This document shows, piece after piece, positions 1 through 7,034 of a stretch of DNA of 13,595 nt. The position numbers and the translations under genes were made by a program. Below the pieces are notes generated by a model, which did not search any database, was not told the DNA's origin, and was given only the letters and a program-made list of their open reading frames with translations. The stretch comes from Anaerolineales bacterium (lineage in GTDB: Bacteria; Chloroflexota; Anaerolineae; B4-G1; DUEL01), in NCBI GenBank assembly GCA_015662065.1, contig DQUX01000032.1, positions 1 to 13,595 on the forward strand, in the 5' to 3' direction. How positions within the stretch are numbered: the first letter of the stretch is position 1; each line of letters starts with the position of its first letter.

Positions 1-308
1 GATGGGGGGCCCGCCTTGTTGAATGGACGCCCAACCGCATCGAGGTGGAGGCGGAGGGGCCGGGGCTTCTGGTGCTGAGTGAGGTCTACGACCCCGACTG
101 GCGGGCCGAGGTGGACGGCCAAGCCGCGGAGGTTGTCCGTACCGACGGGATTCTACGGGGGGTCTATCTGGGCGAGGGGATGCACCGGGTGGAGTTCGCC
201 TACTGGCCGGCGGGACTGGGGGTGGGTATGGGGGTGACGGCGACGGGGGTGGCCTGCACCGTCATTCTCTGGATTGTCGGGGCGAGGAAGGCACGAGAGT
301 GCAGGTAG
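1..308 (+). CDS. YfhO-like integral membrane protein, C-terminal end (5' truncated by window)
   Basis: The reading frame is open from the left edge (first full codon at 3) and gives about 101 residues before TAG at 306-308. The visible part is an extracytoplasmic beta-type segment with LVLSEVYDPDWRAEVDG, then VRTDGILRGVYLGEG and HRVEFAYWP, followed by one hydrophobic helix (GLGVGMGVTATGVACTVILW) and a short basic tail KARECR. This order (surface domain with a PDWRA-V-DG signature, R-VEF-Y, last helix, basic end) is typical of the C-terminus of the YfhO family. Those are large polytopic proteins linked in Gram-positives to glycosylation of lipoteichoic acid and often found beside GT39 enzymes. 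The 5' majority, including any catalytic motif, lies outside the window, so function is inferred from family resemblance only. It overlaps the next gene by 10 bp, which suggests co-transcription. Confidence 0.75.
   Translation, partial: WGARLVEWTPNRIEVEAEGPGLLVLSEVYDPDWRAEVDGQAAEVVRTDGILRGVYLGEGMHRVEFAYWPAGLGVGMGVTATGVACTVILWIVGARKARECR
284..290 (+). promoter_or_regulatory. Ribosome binding site for the GTG start at 299
   Basis: GAGGAAG lies 8 bases before a GTG at 299, inside the 3' end of the preceding gene. It supports the GTG at 299 over the in-frame ATG at 365, which falls inside the first membrane helix. Confidence 0.5.
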
Positions 309-1942
309 AATCCGGTGGGCGATGGGGGGGCGTCCCGGCCTCCCGAACCGACGTCGCGGTGGCAATGCTGATCCTGGTGGCGTTCACCGCTGTCGGCCTG
401 CTCACCGCCGACCGATACGGGTTGACCTGGGATGAGCCGGAGAACCTGGTGGTGGGGGAGCGGTACCTGGCCTTTTTCTGCGCCGGAGATGTCGCTCTAT
501 TGGACTTCAGCCGGCCCTGCCCCGAGGCGGATAACCCCGACGGCCTCCACCTGCGGCTTCTGGACAGCCACGCCCACCCGCCGCTCCCCAACATCGCGGC
601 GGCGGTGGCCGGCCGGGTGCTGGGCCGCTGGACCGGGTGGATGGACCCTGTGGACGCCCGCCACGCGGCGATCGTCATCGCGGGTGGCCTGACTCTAGCC
701 GTCACCTATCTCTTCGCCCGGGAGACCTTTGGCCGACCGGCGGCGGCACTGGCGGTGCTGGCCCTGGCGGTGTTCCCCCGGTTCGTTGGGCATGCTCACT
801 ACAATCTGAAGGATATTCCCAAGACGCTGCTGTTTGCCTTCACCCTGTGGGGGCTGTGGCGGGGCGTCGCCTTCCGCCGCCCTAGCTGGATCGTGGGGGC
901 CGGGCTGGCCCTGGGGGCAGGGCTGAGCGTGCGGCCCAACCTGGTCGTGGCGGCGGCCATTGGCCTCCTTTGGATGGGGCTTCGTTTCCGCTACTGGTGG
1001 GGCGAGCCCAAGATTCGGCTGGCGCTTCTTACCATCCCTCTGGCGGCGGCCGTCGGTTTCATCGTGGCCTGGCCAGCGATGTGGGTGATGCCGGTGGAGA
1101 CGGCGAGAGGGCTCTGGGAATACTGGACCTGGGTCGGGTTTACGGGCCGGCAGGGGTGGACCCTCTATCCTGTGCTCGCCCTTGTCTTCACTACGCCCTT
1201 GCCGACGCTGTTGTTGGCCTGCTGGGGGACGGTCGGCTCCATCCGTCTGTGGCGCGGCGATGAGCACCGGTCTCTGGTGCTGCTCTGGCTCTGGCTCGGG
1301 CTCCCTCTCGTACGGGCAAGCATGCCGGGCATGAACGTCTACGACGGCATCCGCCACTTCCTGGAGGTCGCTCCGGCACTGGCGATGATGGCGGCCCTGG
1401 GGGCAGGGGAGGTGATCTGGCTGGTGGGGGAAGCCCTCCGCAGGCTTCCGCGCTGGGTCGTGCACGCCGGGGTCGCTCTCCTCTTCCTGCCAGCGCTGCT
1501 CGACCTGGTCCGATTTGCTCCCTACGAGATCGCCTACTTCAACCGGCTCATCGGAGGCCTTCCGGGCGCACAGGCCGCAGGGATCCAGGACGCCACCGAC
1601 TATTGGGGGACCTCCTACCGGCGTGGGTTCACCTGGCTGAGCGAGAACGCGCCGCCTGGCGCGTTTCTCTACATGCCAGCGGGCCAGGCCCACCTGGCCG
1701 CCGCCGTGCACGGCCTGTGGCTGCGGGAGGACATCGTGCTCGTATCGGAGGGAGAGCCGGTCGCCGGGCCGGTATATGTGATGCACACCACCCGGCCGAC
1801 GGAGTACCACGCCGTGGACCGGTACTGCCGATCGCACCTGGAACCGGTGTACCTGGTCGAGGTGGACGGTGCGCCGATCCTGGAGATCTTCTCACTCTCC
1901 CCAGAGGAATGGGAGGGAGCGTGGGGAGCGGGGTCCCGGTGA
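299..1942 (+). CDS. GT39-type (PMT-like) membrane glycosyltransferase
   Basis: A 547-residue polytopic membrane protein. After the first helix (about residues 19-36) comes YGLTWDEPEN with D45-E46, matching the acidic pair in the first extracytoplasmic loop that GT39/PMT enzymes use to bind and activate the acceptor. HAHPPLPN (91-98) and GHAHYNLKDIPKT (164-176) follow, both familiar in bacterial GT39 proteins. Several more helices lead to MNVYDGIRHFLEVAPALAMM, comparable to the R-(Y/H)-x-P helix near the donor site. The C-terminal region has a surface domain with AYFNRLIGG, TDYWGTSYRRGFTWLSENAPPGA and a mixed alpha/beta tail. The family transfers sugars from polyprenyl phosphates to extracytoplasmic acceptors; the actual substrate is not evident. 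The GTG start is chosen because of the upstream GAGGAAG and the tight overlap with the preceding stop. No frame damage was noticed. Confidence 0.85.
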   Translation: MQVESGGRWGGVPASRTDVAVAMLILVAFTAVGLLTADRYGLTWDEPENLVVGERYLAFFCAGDVALLDFSRPCPEADNPDGLHLRLLDSHAHPPLPNIAAAVAGRVLGRWTGWMDPVDARHAAIVIAGGLTLAVTYLFARETFGRPAAALAVLALAVFPRFVGHAHYNLKDIPKTLLFAFTLWGLWRGVAFRRPSWIVGAGLALGAGLSVRPNLVVAAAIGLLWMGLRFRYWWGEPKIRLALLTIPLAAAVGFIVAWPAMWVMPVETARGLWEYWTWVGFTGRQGWTLYPVLALVFTTPLPTLLLACWGTVGSIRLWRGDEHRSLVLLWLWLGLPLVRASMPGMNVYDGIRHFLEVAPALAMMAALGAGEVIWLVGEALRRLPRWVVHAGVALLFLPALLDLVRFAPYEIAYFNRLIGGLPGAQAAGIQDATDYWGTSYRRGFTWLSENAPPGAFLYMPAGQAHLAAAVHGLWLREDIVLVSEGEPVAGPVYVMHTTRPTEYHAVDRYCRSHLEPVYLVEVDGAPILEIFSLSPEEWEGAWGAGSR

Positions 1943-2003
1943 GAGGGCCGGGCATACTTCCCGAGAGGCGGGTTTTGCGCTATAGTTGGTGTAGGGGAAA
2001 GCG
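1943..2003 (+). promoter_or_regulatory. 61-bp gap with weak hairpin plus T-run and a -10-like hexamer
   Basis: This is one of the two largest gaps in the block. CCCG (1960-1963) can pair with CGGG (1969-1972) around a 5-base loop and is followed by TTTT (1973-1976), a very short terminator-like or attenuator-like hairpin. TATAGT at 1981-1986 resembles a -10 box, but no convincing -35 hexamer sits 16-18 bases upstream. AGGGG at 1993-1997 is a good ribosome binding site, 6 bases before the ATG at 2004. The gap could hold an internal promoter for the genes from 2004 onward; the evidence is weak. Confidence 0.25.
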
Positions 2004-3518
2004 ATGATCCGACGTTGGCTGCTCTGGCTGGACCCCCGTCGCCTGGCGGTGGCGATTCTCTTTGTGGGCCTCTTCGCTATGGCGGTCCGCGCCCCGGCCG
2101 ACACCGACACCTGGTGGCACCTACAAGCCGGGCGGGCGACGCTGGAGAGCGGCCACATCCTCCAGACCGACCTCTTCTCCCACACCCGTTATGGCTCCGC
2201 CTGGGTCAACCACAGTTGGCTCAGCCAGGTGATCCTGTACTGGCTGTTCGACCACTTCTCCTACGCCGGGCTGGGGCTGTGGATGGGGGCAGTCGTGGTC
2301 GCCACTTTCGCCCTCGTCTACTTGCAGATGGAGGGAGACCCTTTCACGCGGGCCTTTATCCTCGTCCTGGCAGCGGCAACGTCGGCGGTGGTCTGGATCG
2401 CCCGACCGCAGTTGCTCTCGTTCCTGCTGACCGCCGTAGTTGCCTATTTGCTCTACCTTTTCAAATGGCGGAGGGTGAACCGGCTGTGGCTCCTGCCACT
2501 CATCTTCGTCCTCTGGGTCAACCTGCACGCCGGTTACGCCCTGGGCTTCATGCTGTTGGTCGCTTTCGTCGGCGGGGAGGTGCTTAACCATCTGCTGGCC
2601 CTGGTCGCCCCTTCCCACCTCAAGAGAGAGGGGGAAGACCCCGCGGTCGATTGGCGAGGAATCGGACTGGTGATAGGGGTGGCGGTGCTTTCGGCGCTCC
2701 TCCTGGTGGTCAACCCCAACACCACCCGGATGTGGACCTACTACCTGGAGACGGTGCGCATCGGCGTATTGCAGGACTTCATCCAGGAGTGGCAATCGCC
2801 GGACTTCCACCCCCTCTACACCCAGCCCTTCATCTGGTTGCTCCTGGCGACGATGGCGGCGATGGGGCTTTCCGGTCGCCGGGTCGACGGGACCGATCTG
2901 GCGATGGTCGGCGGGTTTGCCTACGCCGCCCTCCTGGCGGGACGGAACTTCGGGCCGTTCGCGCTGGTGACCGCGCCGGTCCTCAGCCGGCACGTGGCAA
3001 CAATGCTTGCGCGCTGGGGCTGGTCGGCCCGCCGCCGGCCCCGCCTCGACCTGCGGGCGCGCACGGTGCTGGGGGCGGTCAACCTGTGGCTGCTGGCACT
3101 GATCGTTGCGCTGGCTGTTGCAAAGATCCGTCTGCCCCTCAGCCCCGCGTTCAACGAACAGAAGCAGCAGGAAACGCTGCCGGCGGGAGCGGCGGCCTGG
3201 ATCCGCCAGCACCGACCGGCGGGGGAGATGTACAATCCCTACAACTGGGGCGGCTACCTGGTCTGGACGCTGTGGCCGGACTACCGGGTCTTCGTGGACG
3301 GACGAACCGATCTCTACGGCGACGCATTCCTTCGCCAGTACTTGGACGTGCAACTGGCCCGGCCCGGGTTTGAGATGGTGCTGACGGACTATGACGTCAA
3401 CCTGATCCTCACCTACCCCGACGACATCCTATCGGCCCAGTTGGCCTGTAGGGGGGGATGGGAGGAGGTCTACCGGGACGCGGTGGCAGTGGTCTGGACG
3501 CGGACGGAAGAGCGATGA
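2004..3518 (+). CDS. Polytopic membrane protein with WGGYL / VFVDGR-DLYG C-terminal domain, probable GT-C type
   Basis: A 504-residue protein beginning MIRRWLLWLD. The first helix (about 14-29) is followed by ADTDTWWHLQAG (32-43), an aspartate-rich first-loop motif with D33 and D35 analogous to GT-C active-site loops, and then TDLFSHTRYGSAWVNHSWLSQ. About ten hydrophobic segments follow. The C-terminal extracytoplasmic part has YNPYNWGGYLVW (410-421) and YRVFVDGRTDLYG (427-439). I recognise this pair as a conserved signature of large, mostly uncharacterised bacterial membrane proteins often grouped with PMT-like glycosyltransferases. No reaction can be assigned from sequence. ATG 2004 has AGGGG at 1993-1997. 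The 3' end overlaps the next gene as ATGA. The C-terminal motif suggests binding of a sugar or a surface polymer, but that is inference. Confidence 0.8.
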   Translation: MIRRWLLWLDPRRLAVAILFVGLFAMAVRAPADTDTWWHLQAGRATLESGHILQTDLFSHTRYGSAWVNHSWLSQVILYWLFDHFSYAGLGLWMGAVVVATFALVYLQMEGDPFTRAFILVLAAATSAVVWIARPQLLSFLLTAVVAYLLYLFKWRRVNRLWLLPLIFVLWVNLHAGYALGFMLLVAFVGGEVLNHLLALVAPSHLKREGEDPAVDWRGIGLVIGVAVLSALLLVVNPNTTRMWTYYLETVRIGVLQDFIQEWQSPDFHPLYTQPFIWLLLATMAAMGLSGRRVDGTDLAMVGGFAYAALLAGRNFGPFALVTAPVLSRHVATMLARWGWSARRRPRLDLRARTVLGAVNLWLLALIVALAVAKIRLPLSPAFNEQKQQETLPAGAAAWIRQHRPAGEMYNPYNWGGYLVWTLWPDYRVFVDGRTDLYGDAFLRQYLDVQLARPGFEMVLTDYDVNLILTYPDDILSAQLACRGGWEEVYRDAVAVVWTRTEER

Positions 3519-4951
3519 GGGAACAGCCGCGCTGGCGATGGCAGGTGGTGGGCGTCACGCTGCTGGCGGCGGCGCTGCGACTGGTCGGCCTGGGCAGTAA
3601 GAGCTTCTGGTTCGACGAATGCTTCACCTACACCGTAACCCTGGCCCCGCTGAAGAACAGCCTCGAAGCGTTGCTGGTCGCCGGCATCTACTCCCCCCTT
3701 TACTTTTTGTTGCTGCGCCCGATGACTGCGCTGGCGGGCACCAGCGAGTACGCCTTCCGGTTTCTCTCCGCCGCCTTCGGCCTGCTCTCGGTACCGCTCA
3801 TCTACCGGTTGGGATGTCGTCTGGCTGACCCGTCCACGGGCGCAGTGGCGGCCTTATTGCTGGCCGTCTGCCCGTTCCACATCTGGTATTCCCAGGACGC
3901 GCGGACGTACGCCCCAATGCTCTTCTTTGGCCTGGCCGCGATGAGCTGCTTCGTCCTGCTGCTGCGCGGCCACCGGAGATGGGGCTCCTTCGCGTTGTAC
4001 AGCGGACTGGCTTATCTGATGCACTACGCCGCCTTTTCCTTACTTTATGTTCAACTGGTCCATCTGTTGCCTTGGCTGCGGCAGGGCCGACTGCTTCGCC
4101 GCTGGTTCCTGGTCCAGGTAGCAGCAGCGATCCCTCTGGCTCCTTGGCTGGCCCTCTACGCGATCCACGGGATCCGGCCAGCCGGCCTGGATTGGATCCC
4201 TCGTCCGAGCCTGCTGGCACCCCTTTACACCCTCTGGAACTTCACCACGGCCAGTGCAGAGACCGTCACTCCGCTGGTGGGGATCCTGGCGATAGGGACC
4301 GGCCTGGTCTTCCTGCGGGGTCTGTACCCCTGGGATCAGGCGCGGCGGCTGTTGGTCTGGTGGTTGGCGCTACCGGTTGGGTTTCTACTTCTTCTCTCCC
4401 TGCGACGTCCCTACTACGTGGACCGATACCTTATGGCCAGCCTGCCGGCCTATCTGCTGCTTCTGGCGATGGGGATCACCGCGCGGCGGGGAGGAGTCTG
4501 GCGAGTGTTAGCGGCAGCCATCGTGCTGGCGGCGATGGCCTGGGGCACGGCCCGGCTCTATACCGATCCCTACTTCGCCAAAGAGGCGTGGCGAGAGGCG
4601 ACCGCTGCCGTCGAGGCAGATTTGGAACCTGGGGACGTAGTAGCGCTGCAGGACGAGGAGACGCTGATCGGGACCTCGGTCTACCGTACGCGAGAGTGGC
4701 CCTATGTTGTTCTGGAGCCTGGGGGGGAATCTGGGATGCTGAAGGATGCGGCCGCCCGCTACGAGCGTGTGTGGCTCGTGTGGCGAAGCCCCCGCGAATC
4801 CAACCATCGGATCTCTAAGTCTGCACCCTTCGATATCTTTGCCGAAGCGACCCCGCCGGTTCGCGCGTGGTTGGCCGCCCACCGGGAGCAGGTCGCCCTT
4901 CATCTGCAGTTGCCTGGCCTAAGCGTGGTGCGGGTGGATGGACGGGAGTGA
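3515..4951 (+). CDS. GT39-type membrane glycosyltransferase
   Basis: 478 residues from ATG 3515, which overlaps the preceding stop as ATGA. An in-frame GTG at 3458 would add 19 residues but lies inside the preceding gene and is rejected. Motifs are canonical for bacterial GT39: FWFDECFTYT with D34-E35 in the first outer loop, SPLYFLLLRP (60-69), FRFLSAAFGLLSVPLIYRLG (81-100) and FHIWYSQDARTYAP (121-134), the last being the YSQ-(E/D)-AR-Y signature. RRPYYVDRYLMASLPAYL around D303-R304 corresponds to the R-Y-x-x-x-x-P helix that is thought to contact the lipid-phosphate donor. The tail (about residues 360-478) is an extracytoplasmic segment. The enzyme should move a sugar from a polyprenyl-phosphate carrier to an outer acceptor; the identity of either is unknown. 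It shows no repeat insertion, unlike the next gene. Confidence 0.88.
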   Translation: MREQPRWRWQVVGVTLLAAALRLVGLGSKSFWFDECFTYTVTLAPLKNSLEALLVAGIYSPLYFLLLRPMTALAGTSEYAFRFLSAAFGLLSVPLIYRLGCRLADPSTGAVAALLLAVCPFHIWYSQDARTYAPMLFFGLAAMSCFVLLLRGHRRWGSFALYSGLAYLMHYAAFSLLYVQLVHLLPWLRQGRLLRRWFLVQVAAAIPLAPWLALYAIHGIRPAGLDWIPRPSLLAPLYTLWNFTTASAETVTPLVGILAIGTGLVFLRGLYPWDQARRLLVWWLALPVGFLLLLSLRRPYYVDRYLMASLPAYLLLLAMGITARRGGVWRVLAAAIVLAAMAWGTARLYTDPYFAKEAWREATAAVEADLEPGDVVALQDEETLIGTSVYRTREWPYVVLEPGGESGMLKDAAARYERVWLVWRSPRESNHRISKSAPFDIFAEATPPVRAWLAAHREQVALHLQLPGLSVVRVDGRE

Positions 4952-4952
4952 A

Positions 4953-7034
4953 ATGAGAGAGCGTCGGTCGCAGGTCGGGGCTGTTGCCGGGCTGGCCTGG
5001 CTCTTCCTCGTCGTCGCCTTCTACTACGTGGCTCACAAGCCGTTCACCACTGCCAACCTCCTGGCCCTGGCGCAGGGGCTGGCGGGGTTGGTCGGCGGAG
5101 GGCTGGTGGCGGCGCTGGGGACCGGCGTGGGTTTGTGGCCACTGCGCTCGCTGGACCTCGGGCCGGGCGAGCGTCTCGTCTGGGCGGCGGCGCTGGGATT
5201 GGGGGTGGTCTCGCTGGTCGGACTGGGGCTGGGGGCGGTGGGGTTATTGCACCCCTGGCTGTTGTGGACACTTACGGCCGCCGGGCTTGCAGTCACCGTC
5301 CGGCAGTTGTGGCGAGCATTGCGAACAGCCTGGGACGACCCGGCCTGGCGGCCGCGTGACCGCTTCGAGGCTCTTCTAGCGGGCTACTGCGGCCTGATGC
5401 TGGCGATCGCCCTAGTCTGGGCATTGACCCCTCCCACCGCCTGGGACGGCCTGGTGTACCACCTGACCGGTCCCAATCTATACCTGGCGACGGGGCGAAT
5501 CTCCCATCCTCTTGACCTTCCCTACCTGGGCTTCCCGCAACTGGTGGAGATGCTCTTCGCCTGGGGGATGGCGTTGACCGGCGAACGGGCGGCGGCGGTG
5601 ATCCACTGGTTCTACGCAGGCCTCGTTGGGACGGGCCTTGTTGGGGTGAGCCTCGTTGGGGCGGCCCCCGTTGGGACGGGCCTTGTTGGGGCGGGCCTCC
5701 GTGCCCGCCCCACAGAGGGCCGCCCGTACGTGGCGGCGGCGGTGCTGCTTTCGGCCCCCACCATCGTCATGCTGGCCGGATGGCCCTACGTGGACCTGGC
5801 GCTGATGCTCTACACGACGCTGGCCTTCCTGGCCTTGACCCGCTTCTGGGAGGGAGGCCCTCAGGCGCGTTGGTGGTTGGTCCTGAGCGGTGCCTGCGCC
5901 GGGCTGGCCCTCTCCACCAAGTACACCGCGCTGGCGCTGTTGCCCGCCCTGGCGGCAGCGCTGTTGGTTGCCAAGGGCTGGAAGCTCGAACCTCGAATCC
6001 GCAATCTGCAATTCGCGATTCGCCACTCGCTCCTCGCTTGTGGCGTCGCCCTCGCTGTCTGGTCCCCCTGGTTGCTCAAGAACCTGCTCCTCACCGGCAA
6101 TCCCACCTACCCGTTCTTCTTCGGGGGGATGTACTGGGACGACTATCGGGCCTGGTGGTACGACCGGCCGGGAACGGGACTGGCCTACACCGCCCCGTGG
6201 AGTCTGCTCACCGCACCGTGGGATGCAACCATCTGGGGGGTGGAGGGAGCAGCGGGGTACTCCGCCACCATCGGCCCCCTCTTCCTGGCCCTCCTGCCGC
6301 TGCTCCTTCTGGTCTGGCGGAAGCTGTCCTCTCCCCAGAGGCGATGGCTCCGGGCGGCGCTGGCCTTCTGCGGTGCCCTCTACATCTTCTGGCTGTGGGG
6401 GATAGCCCGCACCGCTCTTCTGATCCAGACCCGGCTCCTCTTCCCTGCCTTCGGGGTGCTGGCGCTGATGGCGGGCGTAGCGGTGGAGGGATTGCGGCCA
6501 CTGCCCCGGCACCCTCTCAATGTGGAGTGGCTGGTGCGGGCGGTGGTCGTGGGGGTGCTGGCACTGACGCTGGTAGGCACGCTTCTCTCTGCCGCGCAAG
6601 GGCGACCGTTGGGGGTGCTCTTAGGATTTGAGAGCCGGGAGGATTTCCTGGCCCGGCGGCTGGGGTGGTACTATGCTACGGTGGAATACATCAACCAGGA
6701 GCTCCCCTCAGATGCCGTCGTCCTCTTCTTATGGGAGCCGCGCTCCTACCACTGCCAGGTCACTTGCCTGCCGGACGCCCTGCTGGACCGCTGGCTCCAC
6801 ACCACCCACCTCCACGGCCACGACGCCGACCGGATCGCCGCCCTCTGGCAGACGGAGGGGGTCACCCACGTGCTGCTCCACCGCGCCGGGCTGGATTTTG
6901 TGCTGGCGGACCGGTTCGACCCCATCACTCCGGCGGACGTGCAGACGCTGGAGGAGCTGCTGGCTCGTCACCTGACACCGGTGGGGACCTTCGGCTCCGC
7001 CTACGAGCTCTACCTGCTGGAGGAAGTCCCGTGA
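4953..7034 (+). CDS. GT39-like membrane glycosyltransferase carrying two in-frame repeat blocks
   Basis: 693 residues from ATG 4953, which has GGGAG at 4944-4948; an in-frame ATG at 4938 would add five residues and overlap the previous gene by 14 bp. The N-terminal helices are unusually Gly/Leu rich. PPTAWDGLVYHLTGPNLYL (D165, Y168-H169) is the first-loop motif of the D-x-x-x-YHL subgroup of GT39-like proteins. GLALSTKYTALALLPALA (K323-Y324) and SPWLLKNLLLTGNPTYPFFF (K376-N377) are also subgroup hallmarks. The C-terminal outer domain has PSDAVVLFLWEPRSYHC, CLPDALLDRW and a final YELYLLEE. Two loops contain low-complexity repeat DNA translated in frame: residues 223-254 or so (pentapeptides of the type xLVGx, then RARPTEGRP) and about 343-362 (WKLEPRIRNLQFAIRHS). 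The frame is intact throughout, so the protein is probably made. Donor and acceptor are unknown. Confidence 0.85.
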   Translation: MRERRSQVGAVAGLAWLFLVVAFYYVAHKPFTTANLLALAQGLAGLVGGGLVAALGTGVGLWPLRSLDLGPGERLVWAAALGLGVVSLVGLGLGAVGLLHPWLLWTLTAAGLAVTVRQLWRALRTAWDDPAWRPRDRFEALLAGYCGLMLAIALVWALTPPTAWDGLVYHLTGPNLYLATGRISHPLDLPYLGFPQLVEMLFAWGMALTGERAAAVIHWFYAGLVGTGLVGVSLVGAAPVGTGLVGAGLRARPTEGRPYVAAAVLLSAPTIVMLAGWPYVDLALMLYTTLAFLALTRFWEGGPQARWWLVLSGACAGLALSTKYTALALLPALAAALLVAKGWKLEPRIRNLQFAIRHSLLACGVALAVWSPWLLKNLLLTGNPTYPFFFGGMYWDDYRAWWYDRPGTGLAYTAPWSLLTAPWDATIWGVEGAAGYSATIGPLFLALLPLLLLVWRKLSSPQRRWLRAALAFCGALYIFWLWGIARTALLIQTRLLFPAFGVLALMAGVAVEGLRPLPRHPLNVEWLVRAVVVGVLALTLVGTLLSAAQGRPLGVLLGFESREDFLARRLGWYYATVEYINQELPSDAVVLFLWEPRSYHCQVTCLPDALLDRWLHTTHLHGHDADRIAALWQTEGVTHVLLHRAGLDFVLADRFDPITPADVQTLEELLARHLTPVGTFGSAYELYLLEEVP
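5620..5694 (+). repeat. 15-bp tandem repeat, five imperfect copies, inside a coding region
   Basis: Five consecutive 15-bp units begin at 5620, 5635, 5650, 5665 and 5680, with consensus GCCTCGTTGGGRCGG. Differences are single-base changes. Because 15 is a multiple of three, each copy adds five codons, giving GLVGT, GLVGV, SLVGA, APVGT and GLVGA. Units 1 and 5 differ at only two bases, and alternating A/G at the twelfth base hints at duplication of a two-unit block. The array runs directly into the GC hairpin at 5687-5712. Confidence 0.9.
5687..5712 (+). repeat. REP-like GC-rich palindrome within a coding region
   Basis: TGGGGCGGGC (5687-5696) and GCCCGCCCCA (5703-5712) are perfect reverse complements around the 6-base loop CTCCGT, a 10-bp stem that is almost all G:C. 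It resembles the short GC-rich palindromes dispersed in many bacterial genomes (REP or MITE-like). The left arm is shared with the last copy of the 15-bp repeat, suggesting the tandem array arose by repeated duplication of one arm of this element. It is translated as GAGLRARPT. Confidence 0.75.
5980..6035 (+). repeat. Degenerate 7-bp-period repeat inside a coding region
   Basis: Eight consecutive 7-mers read GGAAGCT, CGAACCT, CGAATCC, GCAATCT, GCAATTC, GCGATTC, GCCACTC, GCTCCTC. Neighbouring units differ by one to three bases, so the series drifts step by step while keeping period 7. Local composition is clearly less GC-rich than the host gene. It encodes the basic loop WKLEPRIRNLQFAIRHSLL between two hydrophobic helices of the GT39-like protein. 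Its first unit, within GGCTGGAAGCT (5976-5986), matches the array at 12957-12967. Confidence 0.7.
7019..7026 (+). promoter_or_regulatory. Ribosome binding site for the GTG start at 7031
   Basis: GGAGGAAG sits inside the end of the preceding gene; GGAGG (7019-7023) ends 7 bases before GTG 7031. Together with the GTGA stop/start overlap it decides this start. The frame is open far upstream (to 6665), but that part is antiphase reading of the preceding gene. Confidence 0.6.

Noticed and set aside
1270..1310. CTGGCT-like runs in the first GT39 gene
   Set aside because: Leucine/tryptophan-rich helix coding (LLLWLWLGLPL) explains the apparent repetition; the period is not kept.
695..1837. Long open frame of about 380 codons on the minus strand
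   Set aside because: It is antisense to a clear GT39-type gene, its product is Pro/Arg/Gln/His rich without domains, and high GC keeps such antisense frames open.
2121..3353. Long minus-strand open frame of about 410 codons
   Set aside because: Antisense shadow of the WGGYL protein gene; low-complexity composition, no hydrophobic core or motif.
4150..4202. Several GGATCC-containing inverted matches in the GT39 gene at 3515
   Set aside because: Short, irregular and explained by Gly/Ile/Pro codon use in normal coding sequence; no consistent period or stem.
5478..6599. Minus-strand open frame of about 373 codons
   Set aside because: Antisense shadow of the GT39-like gene at 4953; the apparent peptide repeats (RPNEA-type) are only the 15-bp repeat read backwards.
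6665..7030. Upstream extension of the GT87 gene
   Set aside because: It overlaps the C-terminal domain of the preceding gene out of frame; GTG 7031 with GGAGGAAG fits a coupled start.
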